Made by a program: the position numbers and the translations under genes
In this document: piece by piece, positions 14,123 through 23,270 of the stretch
Position numbering within the stretch: position 1 is the first letter of the stretch
Layout of the letters: the number at the start of each line of letters is the position of its first letter
Assembly (NCBI GenBank): GCA_031552845.1
Contig: JAVBMC010000066.1
Span: forward strand, 1 to 41,185
Length of the DNA: 41,185 nucleotides
Source: JAVBMC01 sp031552845
GTDB lineage: Bacteria > Verrucomicrobiota > Kiritimatiellia > RFP12 > DVOR01
Reading direction: 5' to 3'
Notes under the pieces: generated by a model
Seen by the model: the letters and a program-made list of their open reading frames with translations, nothing else
Database searches by the model: none
Told to the model about the DNA's origin: nothing

Positions 14123-17100
14123 ATGAAGAACGTGTACTCACGTTTCTTGATGGTGCTGACGACACTCTTTGCCTTAACGGCGACCGTGCGCGCAGCAGGA
14201 GACTTTGAGGTCATTGAACGTGGGACGAACCGTCCCCCGGTGCAGACGTTTTATGTGCCGATGCCGGAAACAGACCTCCTGAAAGTCTATAAGACAATTG
14301 CCGGAGGAAGTACGTCTTCCACCCCCGGCGATCCGATGTATTCCTACACGTCCATTGCTGTGTTCATGGACAATACGGTCGTTTATTATGACCAGTGGGA
14401 GGATGGCTACGAACGCGATATCGCGAATCCGAACCATCTTTACAGTGGCGAGAATCTTTCCGGAACCCAAATTTGGGGTGATGGAGATCCGTCCAATGGT
14501 TATCCGCCCGGTTATCCGGCTGACCTATTGAAAGCCGGCGATGTGATTGTGCTCAGCAATGCCGTTGTCACCGCCAACGTCGGAACGAAGATACATTGGG
14601 ACGGCGGCGACAAGTTGGGCGGCACGAAACCGCTGACAGTAACTCGTGCGATTTGGGCCTCTAATACTTCGACCCTGCTTGCAGGTGCCAACGAGGTTTA
14701 TGACACAACCTTCTTCGGAACAGAGTTCATCAGCCCAGTCGGAACAGATACGCCCAAGCAATACACGATGTTTGAATATACAGGGCTGGAGATTATGGCG
14801 TCCGAGAATAACACGGTAGTGCAGATCGATGCCAACAACGACGGCGTCTTCGAAACGCTCGAAGTTATCAACGAAGGGCGCACCCTGCTCATTAATGGAG
14901 GCGTCAAGCAAGGCGCAAAGATCAAGGCCGACAAGCCCGTACAGGTGGAGCTGCTCACCGGTGATATCGGCGACAGTTACGAAAGCCGTTTTTACCGCCT
15001 GCTGCCGACAGCTATGTGGACCGCGAGCCTGACAACCCCGGTTTCGACCCCGACAACCCTTAAAATCGGCACCAGCTCCTACACGCCTGCCACGCGGGTT
15101 TGGATCTACAATCCGAACAGCACCGCAGTGAAGGTTTCCTACATCACCCGCAACGGCACGAATGCCGCTTCTACGATGGTCAGCAGCAACATCACCGTTA
15201 CGGCCCGTTCCGTGGCGGATGTGACGCTTGTTGACGGTTACGGTGCGCGCTTCATCAGTCAAGACGGGCGCCCCTTCTATGCCATTTCCACTTCTGATGC
15301 CAGCAGCGGTTCCAACAACGCATGGGACTGGGGCTTCACCCTCGTTCCGGACGAAGCCCTGACCAAACAGGTATTTGTTGGCTTGGGCATCGGGCGCGAC
15401 CCCACCTCTAAAACCAATCCGAAAGAAAACGGTTCGCCCATTTGGATTACTCCCGTCGGTAATGGCAACACCCCTGTCCGTGTCTATGTTGACTTTGACG
15501 GCGACCCCGCCACGGGGGCTGCTGCCGGCGTTGACGAAGAGGGCAAGCGCTACGACTTAGTGTTCGAGCTGCGCGAGCTCCAGAGCCAAAAGATCTATAA
15601 CCCCTCAGGCGACCAAACCGGCATTCAGATCTATACCCTTGCCGATGGCGTCAAGCTCGCCGCTGCGTGGGGTCCCGACCCGCGCACCTCCTCTAGCGGT
15701 GCCCCCGGTCTCGACTTAGGCACAGGCATTCCGCCGATGCCGGAGTTCTTCATGACGAAGGCCTCCAAGCTTCTTGAGGACCGTGATGGCGATGGATACA
15801 TCACCCCGGGCGACCTGATCCGTTACGACATTCAGATCGAAGCCGTTGGCCGCCAGCCCATCACGGACATCCGCGTGGCGGATATCCTGCCCTCCCTGCT
15901 GACTTATGTGCCGAACACCACGCGCTTCACCAACCAGAAGGGCGAGACTTCGACGATTGCCGACCGCACGGGTTCCGACCCGTTCGCGTTGAGCGTTGAA
16001 GGCGGCTACACCCTGCCGGGTCATTTGCCCGCAGGCGGCATCTGGCACGTGGTTTATGACACGGTCGTCGGTTCCTTCAGTGCGACCGAAGGCGAATCCG
16101 ACATCCGCAACTGGGCCTCTGCCCACAGCGGCGGCTTTGGCTACACCAACAGCGTGATCGACGCCCTGCGCGGCCGCGTGGGCGATTACGTCTGGCTGGA
16201 CAGCAACGGCGACGGCATTCAAGATGCCGGCGAGGCCGGCTACAACGGCGTCACCGTCCGCCTGCTCGACGCCGATGGCAACATCGTGCGCGACGACTTC
16301 GACCGTCCTTATGAAATGCTCACCCGCACCGACAGCTCCGGCCGCCAAGGCTACTACGTCTTCACCGGCGTGCGCTCCGGCGACTACCGCGTGCAGTTCA
16401 TCCCGCCGGCGGGTTATGGCCTGACTGCGCAGAATGCCGGAATCAACCGCACGGTTGATTCCGACGCTGCGGCTGACGGCATCACCTCAAGCTTCCGCAT
16501 CGATGGCGGCCAGTTCAAGATGGACGTTGATGCCGGTATCGTGCGCCTTACAGCCGGCGTGAAGATCATCAAGACCGCCGGTGACGCTCCCGATGGCGAG
16601 ACCTATGTGTTGGAAGACGGCCCCGGGCCAGTGACCTATACCTATAGGGTCTTCAATATCGGCGAGACTCATCTGGTCAACCTGACTGTAACGGACGATA
16701 AACTTGGCGGGATCGGCGTGATTCCCGGCCCGCTGGCTCCCGGCGCGGTTGCCGAACTCTCCGTCACGGTGCAGATTTCCGAGCGTGTCGTCAACATTGG
16801 TACGGTTGTGGCGCAGCCCGCCAACGCCCATGGACAACTCGCAGAGGGCTGGGACGCTGTCATCGCGGCCGACGACGCCAAGGTCACTGTGAAAGGCCTC
16901 GAATGGATGCCGGAAGACGACGTCTGCATCCTGCTCGACTTCGGCCAGTTCTTCAACGCCATCGTCTTCGGCGACTTCAAGCCGATGGGTGCCGAGAGCG
17001 AGAACAACATCCTCGTCTGGGGCGATGCTTACTTGACCAGCGGTTATACGGTCGGGCGTCCTTCTCCGTTCATCGGGGAATCCTTCGGCGAAGTGCCCGC

Positions 17101-18496
17101 CAACCGTGACTCGTTGATTGTCGCCGGCAACCTGTATGAAGGTTATGCTTACGTCAGCGTCAACGGCAACGTCGCCTTCGGCGGCACCCGCCAAGGCCCT
17201 GTGCGTTACGGCATCGAGCCCTACACGATCCGCCAAGTGCCCAATCTGACGCTCAATAAGTATGGCAACGCCGTCTCCGGCACAGGTTTGACTGGCGTCG
17301 AGATGCTGGAGCAGCTGACGGATGTCTCCTCCATCTTGGCCAACCTGCCTGACGCAGGCGTTACACGAAAAGAATTCGGCAATGAGCGCGTGCTCGCCGG
17401 CACGAACGCTTTCCGTAACGTCTTCAACGTCACGGCAGCAGAGTGGAACATGACCAGCTCCAGCCTCACTATTGATGTCCCCGCGGGCAGCCGCGTCATC
17501 ATCAACGTGACAGGCGAACAGATTGCCATCTCCAACTCCTCCTTCAACCTGTTGAACGGCTTGACCGGCAGCCAGATTCTGGTTAACTACGTCGACGCCA
17601 AGAACATCACCCTCAGCAGCATCTACCACGAAGGTACGGTGTTGGCCATCTACGCATCGGCCACGCTCAGCGGCGGTTCAATCAACGGCGCCGGCATCTT
17701 CGGCGGCGATGTCACGACCAAGACCGGGTTCGAGTTCCACAACTTCCCGATGCGCGCACTCGACTGCCCGTCCTTTGAAGACCTACCTGCCGGTGAAACA
17801 ACCGGCACAGGCGGCACGCAGAACCCCGCCCAGCCCGGCGATGGTACGGCCACCGGCGGTAGCAACGGCAGCACAGGCAGTGGCACGGAAACACCTCCGG
17901 TCACCCGCTTCAGCTACACGCCGCGTGCGGACTTCGAAGTGCTCGCAGTTGAATTCCTTACCAAGCCCACAACGACCGGCGAAGTATTCTCCGTCAGCGT
18001 CACTGTGGCTAACTTGGGTGAAGTCGCGGGTGATGCAGGCCTGCTCACCATCTACACCGATGCCGTTAACGCCGTAGCCCCCGGAACAGCCGGTGCGGTT
18101 GCGATTGAAGTCGGTACGCTCGCCGTGGGTGAAGAAAAGACCTACACCATCGAGAACCTCGTGGCCGGCAGCAAAGCCGGAACCTTCCACCTGCGCGCTT
18201 ACGTCAACAGTGCGGAAACCACGGCGGAACTCTCACGCGGCAACAACCAGCTCACGGCCGTGTATGAGCTCGACCTCATCCGCATGTCCATCGCGATTGA
18301 CAGCAATGGCATCCTGCTCCAGTGGAACAACTACTGGGGACAGAAGTACACCATCCTTGGCAGCATCGACCTGAAGACCTGGAAAACATATCAGACGAAC
18401 ATCGAATCCGTTCGCCCTGCGTTAACCAACGCGGTGACGATTCCGTTCGGCGCAACTGATATGAAGTTCTTCAAGCTGCGTGTTGACCAGAGATAA
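14123..18496 (+). CDS. multidomain surface protein (IgGFc-like, DUF11, SdrD-B, choice-of-anchor A, CARDB), 1457 aa
   Basis: ATG preceded by AGAGGA. Signal peptide at 1-24. Residues ~35-490 resemble the IgGFc-binding-type N-terminal region (FYVPMPETDLLKVY, VYYDQWEDGYE, VQVELLTGD). About 545-655 is a DUF11 module (DGDGYITPGDLIRYDIQIE). About 683-810 is an SdrD-B module (GDYVWLDSNGDGIQDAGE). About 813-920 is a second DUF11-like module. About 935-1210 is a choice-of-anchor A domain (LLDFGQFFNAIVFGDF; NILVWGDAYL; GSINGAGIFGGDV). After a Gly/Thr linker (~1225-1260), 1269-1385 is CARDB. The last ~70 residues (ILLQWNNYWGQKYTILGS to MKFFKLRV) look like the C-terminal domain seen on many PVC secreted proteins. 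No LPXTG or PEP-CTERM is present. Codon use is rich in C-ending codons, unlike its neighbours. It is a monocistronic unit, probably cell surface or matrix. Confidence 0.85.
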   Translation: MKNVYSRFLMVLTTLFALTATVRAAGDFEVIERGTNRPPVQTFYVPMPETDLLKVYKTIAGGSTSSTPGDPMYSYTSIAVFMDNTVVYYDQWEDGYERDIANPNHLYSGENLSGTQIWGDGDPSNGYPPGYPADLLKAGDVIVLSNAVVTANVGTKIHWDGGDKLGGTKPLTVTRAIWASNTSTLLAGANEVYDTTFFGTEFISPVGTDTPKQYTMFEYTGLEIMASENNTVVQIDANNDGVFETLEVINEGRTLLINGGVKQGAKIKADKPVQVELLTGDIGDSYESRFYRLLPTAMWTASLTTPVSTPTTLKIGTSSYTPATRVWIYNPNSTAVKVSYITRNGTNAASTMVSSNITVTARSVADVTLVDGYGARFISQDGRPFYAISTSDASSGSNNAWDWGFTLVPDEALTKQVFVGLGIGRDPTSKTNPKENGSPIWITPVGNGNTPVRVYVDFDGDPATGAAAGVDEEGKRYDLVFELRELQSQKIYNPSGDQTGIQIYTLADGVKLAAAWGPDPRTSSSGAPGLDLGTGIPPMPEFFMTKASKLLEDRDGDGYITPGDLIRYDIQIEAVGRQPITDIRVADILPSLLTYVPNTTRFTNQKGETSTIADRTGSDPFALSVEGGYTLPGHLPAGGIWHVVYDTVVGSFSATEGESDIRNWASAHSGGFGYTNSVIDALRGRVGDYVWLDSNGDGIQDAGEAGYNGVTVRLLDADGNIVRDDFDRPYEMLTRTDSSGRQGYYVFTGVRSGDYRVQFIPPAGYGLTAQNAGINRTVDSDAAADGITSSFRIDGGQFKMDVDAGIVRLTAGVKIIKTAGDAPDGETYVLEDGPGPVTYTYRVFNIGETHLVNLTVTDDKLGGIGVIPGPLAPGAVAELSVTVQISERVVNIGTVVAQPANAHGQLAEGWDAVIAADDAKVTVKGLEWMPEDDVCILLDFGQFFNAIVFGDFKPMGAESENNILVWGDAYLTSGYTVGRPSPFIGESFGEVPANRDSLIVAGNLYEGYAYVSVNGNVAFGGTRQGPVRYGIEPYTIRQVPNLTLNKYGNAVSGTGLTGVEMLEQLTDVSSILANLPDAGVTRKEFGNERVLAGTNAFRNVFNVTAAEWNMTSSSLTIDVPAGSRVIINVTGEQIAISNSSFNLLNGLTGSQILVNYVDAKNITLSSIYHEGTVLAIYASATLSGGSINGAGIFGGDVTTKTGFEFHNFPMRALDCPSFEDLPAGETTGTGGTQNPAQPGDGTATGGSNGSTGSGTETPPVTRFSYTPRADFEVLAVEFLTKPTTTGEVFSVSVTVANLGEVAGDAGLLTIYTDAVNAVAPGTAGAVAIEVGTLAVGEEKTYTIENLVAGSKAGTFHLRAYVNSAETTAELSRGNNQLTAVYELDLIRMSIAIDSNGILLQWNNYWGQKYTILGSIDLKTWKTYQTNIESVRPALTNAVTIPFGATDMKFFKLRVDQR

Positions 18497-18516
18497 ATAA
18501 GAAATATTCCGTTCAG

Positions 18517-18552
18517 GGCGGTTCGGGGGCGCAACCCCGGGCCGCCTTTTTT
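18517..18552 (+). terminator. terminator of the 14123 gene
   Basis: GGCGG..CGGGG pairs with CCCCG..CCGCC around GCGCAA and is followed by six T (18547-18552). Confidence 0.9.
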
Positions 18553-18592
18553 ATTACCCTCATGCAGTTCTTCCACACCCGTCACGCAAATG

Positions 18593-18807
18593 GAAGTAAC
18601 ATTACTCACGTCTGTCAGTAACATTACTTCCGGCGCTATGCAACATTACATACCTCTACGTCAGTCATCTGACGCAAAAGATTCACACGACTCACACATT
18701 TGTTTCGCTAGAGGGACATATTGATCTCAAACGTTGGACGCCCACTTGGCAAACGACTGAAGCGGAGTTCGCAAACGTTGAAACCCTGCCCGCCAAACGT
18801 TTGGCAC
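18593..18807. repeat. palindrome array B, 22-bp pitch, about ten units
   Basis: Palindrome centres fall at 18600.5, 18622.5, 18644.5, 18666.5, then (weak) 18688.5 and 18710.5, then 18732.5, 18754.5, 18776.5 and 18799.5. Every step is 22 except the last, 23. The units change along the array: AGTAACATTACT twice, GCAACATTAC, CGTCAGTCATCTGACG, a degenerate stretch, CAAACGTTG, CAAACGACTG, GCAAACGTTG and the perfect GCCAAACGTTTGGC. No convincing reading frame covers it. The remaining spacer, 18808-19060, shows no gene or structure that I can support. Confidence 0.7.
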
Positions 18808-19064
18808 AAAATCCCCATTCGCGCGGCACCAAACACTCCATAATTCTGCCCATTGATTCTCAAAAGGTGGATAGGCCGCACCGAAACTGCCACATCGCAT
18901 CAGCTCCCCCTCTGAGGATGCCGACAGCTCGACCAGCAACGCCTCCGCGCCTCTGCGTGATCTGCTTCCAAACGCTCAGGAAAGTGGTTAAGTACCAGTA
19001 GCGCATTCTGTTGTGGCGGGGTAAGTGCGCATTGGAGGGGGAAAGCGGGGGCTTTTTGCTTGTT

Positions 19065-19091
19065 TTGTTTGATATTCTGGTGTATTATACT
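19065..19091 (+). promoter_or_regulatory. possible promoter of the galM-galM-symporter operon
   Basis: TATACT at 19086-19091 is a good -10 box. The best -35 is TTGTTT at 19065-19070 with a short 15-bp spacer, so this is tentative. Confidence 0.35.
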
Positions 19092-19121
19092 TTCTTAATA
19101 GCATTCTTTAGGGTTGTTTGA

Positions 19122-20168
19122 ATGGGCACGCAGAAGAGCGTCGTTGAGAGAGCGTTTGGAGAGGGTATCCGGTTGTTTGGGTTGCGCGGAAAGGGCGGGC
19201 TTGAGCTGGATGCGTTGGACTATGGCGGGACGGTGCAGTCGTTACGTGTGCCGTGCGGCGGTCGGGTGATTGATATTTGTTTGGGCTTTGCATCGCCGGA
19301 GGCGGTGCGGGCGAATCCGTATTTTGGGCAGTTGATCGGGCGGTATGCGAATCGTATCGCGGGCGGACGTTTTGCGTTGGATGGACAGGAATATGTATTG
19401 GCGCAGAACAACGGGCCGAATTGTTTGCATGGCGGGCGCGTGGGTTGGAATGATCACATGTGGCGTTGTGAGGCGCTTGAGGATGGAGATGACGCGGCGT
19501 TGAAGTTGTCGCTGTCGAGTCCTGCGGGCGAAGAGGGTTTTCCGGGGACAGTGGAGGCGTCGGTGGTGTATCGGCTGACGCCGGATAATGTGTGGCGGAT
19601 TGAGTACGAGGCCGTGACCGATGCGCCGACGCCGATTAACCTGACGCAGCATATCTTTTTCAATCTGAATGGCGAGGGCGCGGGCGACACGGTGGGGCAT
19701 GAGCTGGAGGTGTTTGCCGAGACGTTTACGCCGACGGATGAGGTGGCGATTCCGACGGGCGAGCTGCGGGCTGTGCGCGGGACGCCGTTTGATTTTACCG
19801 CGCCGCATTTGGTGGGCGAACGGATTGATGCCGCGGATGAGCAGTTGAAGATCGGCCGCGGGTATGACCATAATTTTGTATTGAATAATCCGAAGGGCGA
19901 TCTGGCGCGGGCGGCGCGTGTGACGGCCGGCGGGCTGGGCTTGGAGGTTTGGACGACGGAGCCGGGCGTGCAGCTGTATACGGGCAATTGGATTGCCGAG
20001 GGCACGCAGGGTAAGAGCGTTTATGGTGCGCGTGCGGGAATGTGTTTGGAGACGCAGCATTATCCCGACTCGCCGAACCAGCCGGAGTTTCCATCGTGTA
20101 TTTTGCGTCCGGGCGAGCGGTATCGTTCAGTCACGGAGTTTCGTTTCTTTGAAAAGGGTGTTGCATGA
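19122..20168 (+). CDS. galM: aldose 1-epimerase (mutarotase), cytoplasmic, 348 aa
   Basis: Interconverts alpha and beta anomers of galactose, glucose and related sugars. Family hallmarks are present: GRYANRIAGGRF (~73-84), His103 in NCLHGG, His177 in NLTQHIFFN, Asp249 in GYDHNF and Glu310 (general base) in CLETQHYPDSPNQ. The length is normal. No signal peptide, so it is cytoplasmic. Its stop overlaps the ATG of a second mutarotase by 4 bp (ATGA), implying translational coupling. The two paralogues and the downstream symporter form a sugar uptake and processing unit. The ribosome binding site is weak. Confidence 0.93.
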   Translation: MGTQKSVVERAFGEGIRLFGLRGKGGLELDALDYGGTVQSLRVPCGGRVIDICLGFASPEAVRANPYFGQLIGRYANRIAGGRFALDGQEYVLAQNNGPNCLHGGRVGWNDHMWRCEALEDGDDAALKLSLSSPAGEEGFPGTVEASVVYRLTPDNVWRIEYEAVTDAPTPINLTQHIFFNLNGEGAGDTVGHELEVFAETFTPTDEVAIPTGELRAVRGTPFDFTAPHLVGERIDAADEQLKIGRGYDHNFVLNNPKGDLARAARVTAGGLGLEVWTTEPGVQLYTGNWIAEGTQGKSVYGARAGMCLETQHYPDSPNQPEFPSCILRPGERYRSVTEFRFFEKGVA

Positions 20169-21286
20169 AGCAGGTGTTGGGTTTGATGTTGGCGGCAGTG
20201 ATGTTGGCGGTGTGCGGGTGTTCGCAGCGGGTGGTGACGGTTTATACCGAGCGGGACTTTGGCACGCTGCCGGATGGACAAAAGGTCAAGGCGTATACCA
20301 TCACCGACAGCAGCGGTTTGCAGCTTGAGGTGTTGAACTATGGCGGCATTGTGCGTTCGCTGAAGGTGCCGCAGAAGGATGGCACGCTGCGCGATGTGGT
20401 GGTCGGCTTCAACACGCTTGAGGATTATTTGAAGTATACCGATTACTTTGGCGCACTGATCGGACGTTATGGCAACCGCATTGGCAAGGGCAAGTTTGCG
20501 ATCGACGGCACGGAGTATCAGCTCGACACGAACAATGGCGCCAACACGCTGCATGGCGGCAAGCAGGGTTGGAACTCGAAGCTGTGGGATGTCTCGTTTG
20601 TCTCTGAAGGCGCGAAGCAGGGATTGAAGCTGACGCTGGTGAGTCCGGATGGCGACATGGGATTCCCCGGCGAGGCGAAGGCTACGGTGCATTATTGGGT
20701 GTCGAAGGGCGTATGGCGGATTGAGTATAGCGCGGTGACGGATAAGCCGACGTTAATGAACCTGACGCAGCACACCTATTTTAATGTGAAGGGCGAGGCG
20801 AGCGAGTCAATCGAGAAGCACACGCTGCAGATTCTGGCTGACAGCTATACGCCTGTGGATAAGGCGCTGATTCCGACCGGCACGATTGATCCGGTGAAGG
20901 GGACTCCGTTTGACTTTACCGAGCCGATGTTGATTGGCAAGCGGATTGGCGAGGATAATGAACAGCTCAAGTTCGGCCGCGGGTATGATCACAATTGGTG
21001 CCTGCGCAATCAGAGCGGTGAGCTGGCGAAGGCCGCAGTCGTGGCGGCGGATGATTTGGCGATGGAAGTCTGGACGACGGAGCCGGGCTTGCAGGTTTAC
21101 ACCGGCAACGGGATGAACGACAAAATCCCCGGCAAACTGAAGGGTAATTTTAAACGCGCAGGGATCTGCTTGGAAACGCAGCACTATCCCGACTCTCCGA
21201 ACCAGCCGGCGTTTCCATCCACCATTCTTCGCCCGGGAACGGAATACCGTAGCATTACGGAATACCGGTTCAGGGCGGTGAAGTAA
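20165..21286 (+). CDS. aldose 1-epimerase, exported lipoprotein, 373 aa
   Basis: The second mutarotase carries a lipoprotein signal (MKQVLGLMLAAVMLAVCGCS), with the lipidated Cys probably at 19 and mature sequence SQRVVTVYTE. The catalytic set is intact: NRIGKGKF, NTLHGG (His), NLTQHTYFN (His), GYDHNW (Asp) and CLETQHYPDSPNQP (Glu). It presumably equilibrates sugar anomers in the periplasm, feeding the symporter 36 nt downstream. It overlaps the cytoplasmic paralogue by 4 bp. Two related enzymes in two compartments within one operon suggests anomer supply both before and after import. Confidence 0.92.
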   Translation: MKQVLGLMLAAVMLAVCGCSQRVVTVYTERDFGTLPDGQKVKAYTITDSSGLQLEVLNYGGIVRSLKVPQKDGTLRDVVVGFNTLEDYLKYTDYFGALIGRYGNRIGKGKFAIDGTEYQLDTNNGANTLHGGKQGWNSKLWDVSFVSEGAKQGLKLTLVSPDGDMGFPGEAKATVHYWVSKGVWRIEYSAVTDKPTLMNLTQHTYFNVKGEASESIEKHTLQILADSYTPVDKALIPTGTIDPVKGTPFDFTEPMLIGKRIGEDNEQLKFGRGYDHNWCLRNQSGELAKAAVVAADDLAMEVWTTEPGLQVYTGNGMNDKIPGKLKGNFKRAGICLETQHYPDSPNQPAFPSTILRPGTEYRSITEYRFRAVK

Positions 21287-21322
21287 TTGTACAACGAACA
21301 CAAACGCAACTAAAGGTAAATC

Positions 21323-23161
21323 ATGGAATTCGGTATCATTGATATCACTGTTTTCATCACGTTTATCGTGGGCGTGGTGACGCTCGGCTTATGGAAGAGC
21401 CGGGCCTCCGCGAATAAACCGGGCGGAGACTCCGCCGCTGACTACTTCCTCGCAGGCCGCGGTCTCTCGTGGTGGCTGATCGGCATTTCGCTCATCGCCG
21501 CGAATATCTCGGCGGAACAATTCGTCGGCATGTCTGGGCAGGGCGCTGACTTCGGCTTGGCGACAGCCAGCTGGGAATGGATTGCCGCAGTAACGCTCAT
21601 TATCGTTGCGTTCTGTTTCCTGCCGTACTTCCTGCGCGCCGGCATCTATACGATTCCGCAGTTCCTCGAAGTGCGCTACAGTCCCACAACCCGCACGATT
21701 ATGGCGGTATTTGTGATGTTCATTCTCGTTGCGGTGTCGCTCTCCGCAGTGATTTACGCCGGTGCGTTGGCCATGCGCGATTTGGTCGAACTCTATGGCG
21801 TGAGGCTCGAGCTCCATATTGCTTGCTGGATTATGGGCGGCATGGCGGCGCTGTATGTGGCCGTCGGCGGTTTGAAGGCCTGCGCCTGGGCTGACTTGAT
21901 TCAAGGTTCTGCGTTGATTCTCGGCGGTGCGATCATCGCTTGGTTTGCTTTCCATGCGTTGGATATCACCCCTCTCGCGCAGTTGACAGCCGCGACGGGT
22001 GCTGACACTTCCATGTTGACAGACTCCTCCTCCGTGATTGAAAAGTTCAAAGCGCTCAATTCGCCGAAGCTGCATATGCTGCTCCCGAAAGATCACCCGG
22101 AGCTGCCATGGACGGCCTTGCTTTTCGCCATCTGGATTCCTAACCTTTACTACTGGGGTTTGAACCAATACATCACCCAACGCCTGCTTGGCTCTGCCTC
22201 TTTGCGCGAAGGTCAGAAGGGTCTCGTCTTTGCAGCCGGCCTCAAGCTCATCATTCCCTTCCTGATCGTGTTCCCCGGCGTCATCGCCTTCAACCTCTAC
22301 AGTGGCAGCATGGCGCAAAAAGCCACTGAGGACTTCCTTAAGAATTACGAAGCCGCCGCTCAGACAGAGACCGGCACAACCGTGTACATCTGCAACGAAG
22401 CATGGGCTGCCCAGCCTGAAAACGCCGTTAAGGTTGCCGAGATTGCCGCCTATAACCAGCGCATCAAACAAACCGCTGCAGCTGAAAAAGTAACCGAAGC
22501 CAAGCAAGCCGCTTACAAGACCGACTCCGCTCTCGGCCTGCTCATCGGCAACCTCATCAAGCCCGGCAACGGCCTTCTCGGCTTCGTGCTGGCAGCGCTC
22601 TTCGGTGCGATCATCTCCTCGCTGGCGGCGGTGCTCAACGCGGCCTCCACCATCTTCACGATGGACATCTACGACAAATACATCGACAAAGGCGCGCCGC
22701 ACAAACGGCTCGTCACCGTCGGCCGTATCTGCATCGTGGTGTTCGTGATCTTCGGTTGCTTGGTCTCGCCGGCGCTTGATAAGCTTGGCGGCATCTTCAA
22801 ATACATCCAGGAAATGCAAGGCTTCGTCACGCCCGGCATCTTGGCGGTGTTTGTGTTCGGTCTGATCAACCGCCGTGCGCACGGCATCGCGGCCTCCGTC
22901 GGACTCCTGCTGAACCCTGTGCTTTATGGCTTATTAATGTGGCAAGTGCCGGCCGAGAAGTTGGCTTTCACCAACCGCATGGCCGTCTGCTTCATCGCCA
23001 TCATGGTCGTGATGACCATTATCGGCGCTATTAAAAAGTTCGACAAGCCCGTCGTCTTCGCGACCAACACCACCATCGACGTGACGCCCTCCAAGGGCGC
23101 GCAGATCGCCGGCATTGTTGTTGTCATCTTGACGGCATTGCTGTACTACATCTTCCGCTAA
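21323..23161 (+). CDS. SGLT-like sodium/solute symporter (SSS family), 612 aa
   Basis: Polytopic inner-membrane symporter, probably Na+/sugar given its position behind two mutarotases. The SSS signature is clear: AANISAEQFVGMSGQGADFG (TM2), ADYFLAGRGLSWWLIG and LQVP/IPQFLEVRY-type motifs, with ~13-14 hydrophobic helices. AAGGT is 8 nt before the ATG. Between helices, residues ~327-400 form an unusually long hydrophilic, Ala/Lys/Glu-rich helical insert (KATEDFLKNYEAAAQTE; YNQRIKQTAAAEKVTEAK) that SGLT relatives do not usually have at this length. The substrate is inferred from context. The operon ends at the terminator at 23177-23210. Confidence 0.93.
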   Translation: MEFGIIDITVFITFIVGVVTLGLWKSRASANKPGGDSAADYFLAGRGLSWWLIGISLIAANISAEQFVGMSGQGADFGLATASWEWIAAVTLIIVAFCFLPYFLRAGIYTIPQFLEVRYSPTTRTIMAVFVMFILVAVSLSAVIYAGALAMRDLVELYGVRLELHIACWIMGGMAALYVAVGGLKACAWADLIQGSALILGGAIIAWFAFHALDITPLAQLTAATGADTSMLTDSSSVIEKFKALNSPKLHMLLPKDHPELPWTALLFAIWIPNLYYWGLNQYITQRLLGSASLREGQKGLVFAAGLKLIIPFLIVFPGVIAFNLYSGSMAQKATEDFLKNYEAAAQTETGTTVYICNEAWAAQPENAVKVAEIAAYNQRIKQTAAAEKVTEAKQAAYKTDSALGLLIGNLIKPGNGLLGFVLAALFGAIISSLAAVLNAASTIFTMDIYDKYIDKGAPHKRLVTVGRICIVVFVIFGCLVSPALDKLGGIFKYIQEMQGFVTPGILAVFVFGLINRRAHGIAASVGLLLNPVLYGLLMWQVPAEKLAFTNRMAVCFIAIMVVMTIIGAIKKFDKPVVFATNTTIDVTPSKGAQIAGIVVVILTALLYYIFR

Positions 23162-23176
23162 ACGGAGACCCTCTGC

Positions 23177-23210
23177 GGGGCAGGTGCATTACGCGCCTGC
23201 CCCTTTTTTT
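23177..23210 (+). terminator. terminator of the sugar operon
   Basis: GGGGCAGG (23177-23184) pairs with CCTGCCCC (23196-23203), extended by inner GC pairs, followed by seven T. Confidence 0.95.
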
Positions 23211-23247
23211 ATGCGCGATTTTTCGCTAGACATTGTCCGCATTCAAT

Positions 23248-23270
23248 TTGGGCAGCAGCCTGCTGCCCAA
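23248..23270. promoter_or_regulatory. perfect 23-bp palindrome, possible operator
   Basis: TTGGGCAGCAG, one central C, then CTGCTGCCCAA. There is no T-tract, so it is not an obvious terminator. It ends exactly where a candidate -35 box (23271) begins, ~90 bp upstream of the first DUF975-like gene. Confidence 0.5.

Noticed and set aside
18708..18939. Small minus-strand frames of 60-70 codons in the spacer before galM
   Set aside because: They overlap the palindrome array, have no ribosome binding site, and their sequence is explained by the phased CAAACGTTG-type units.
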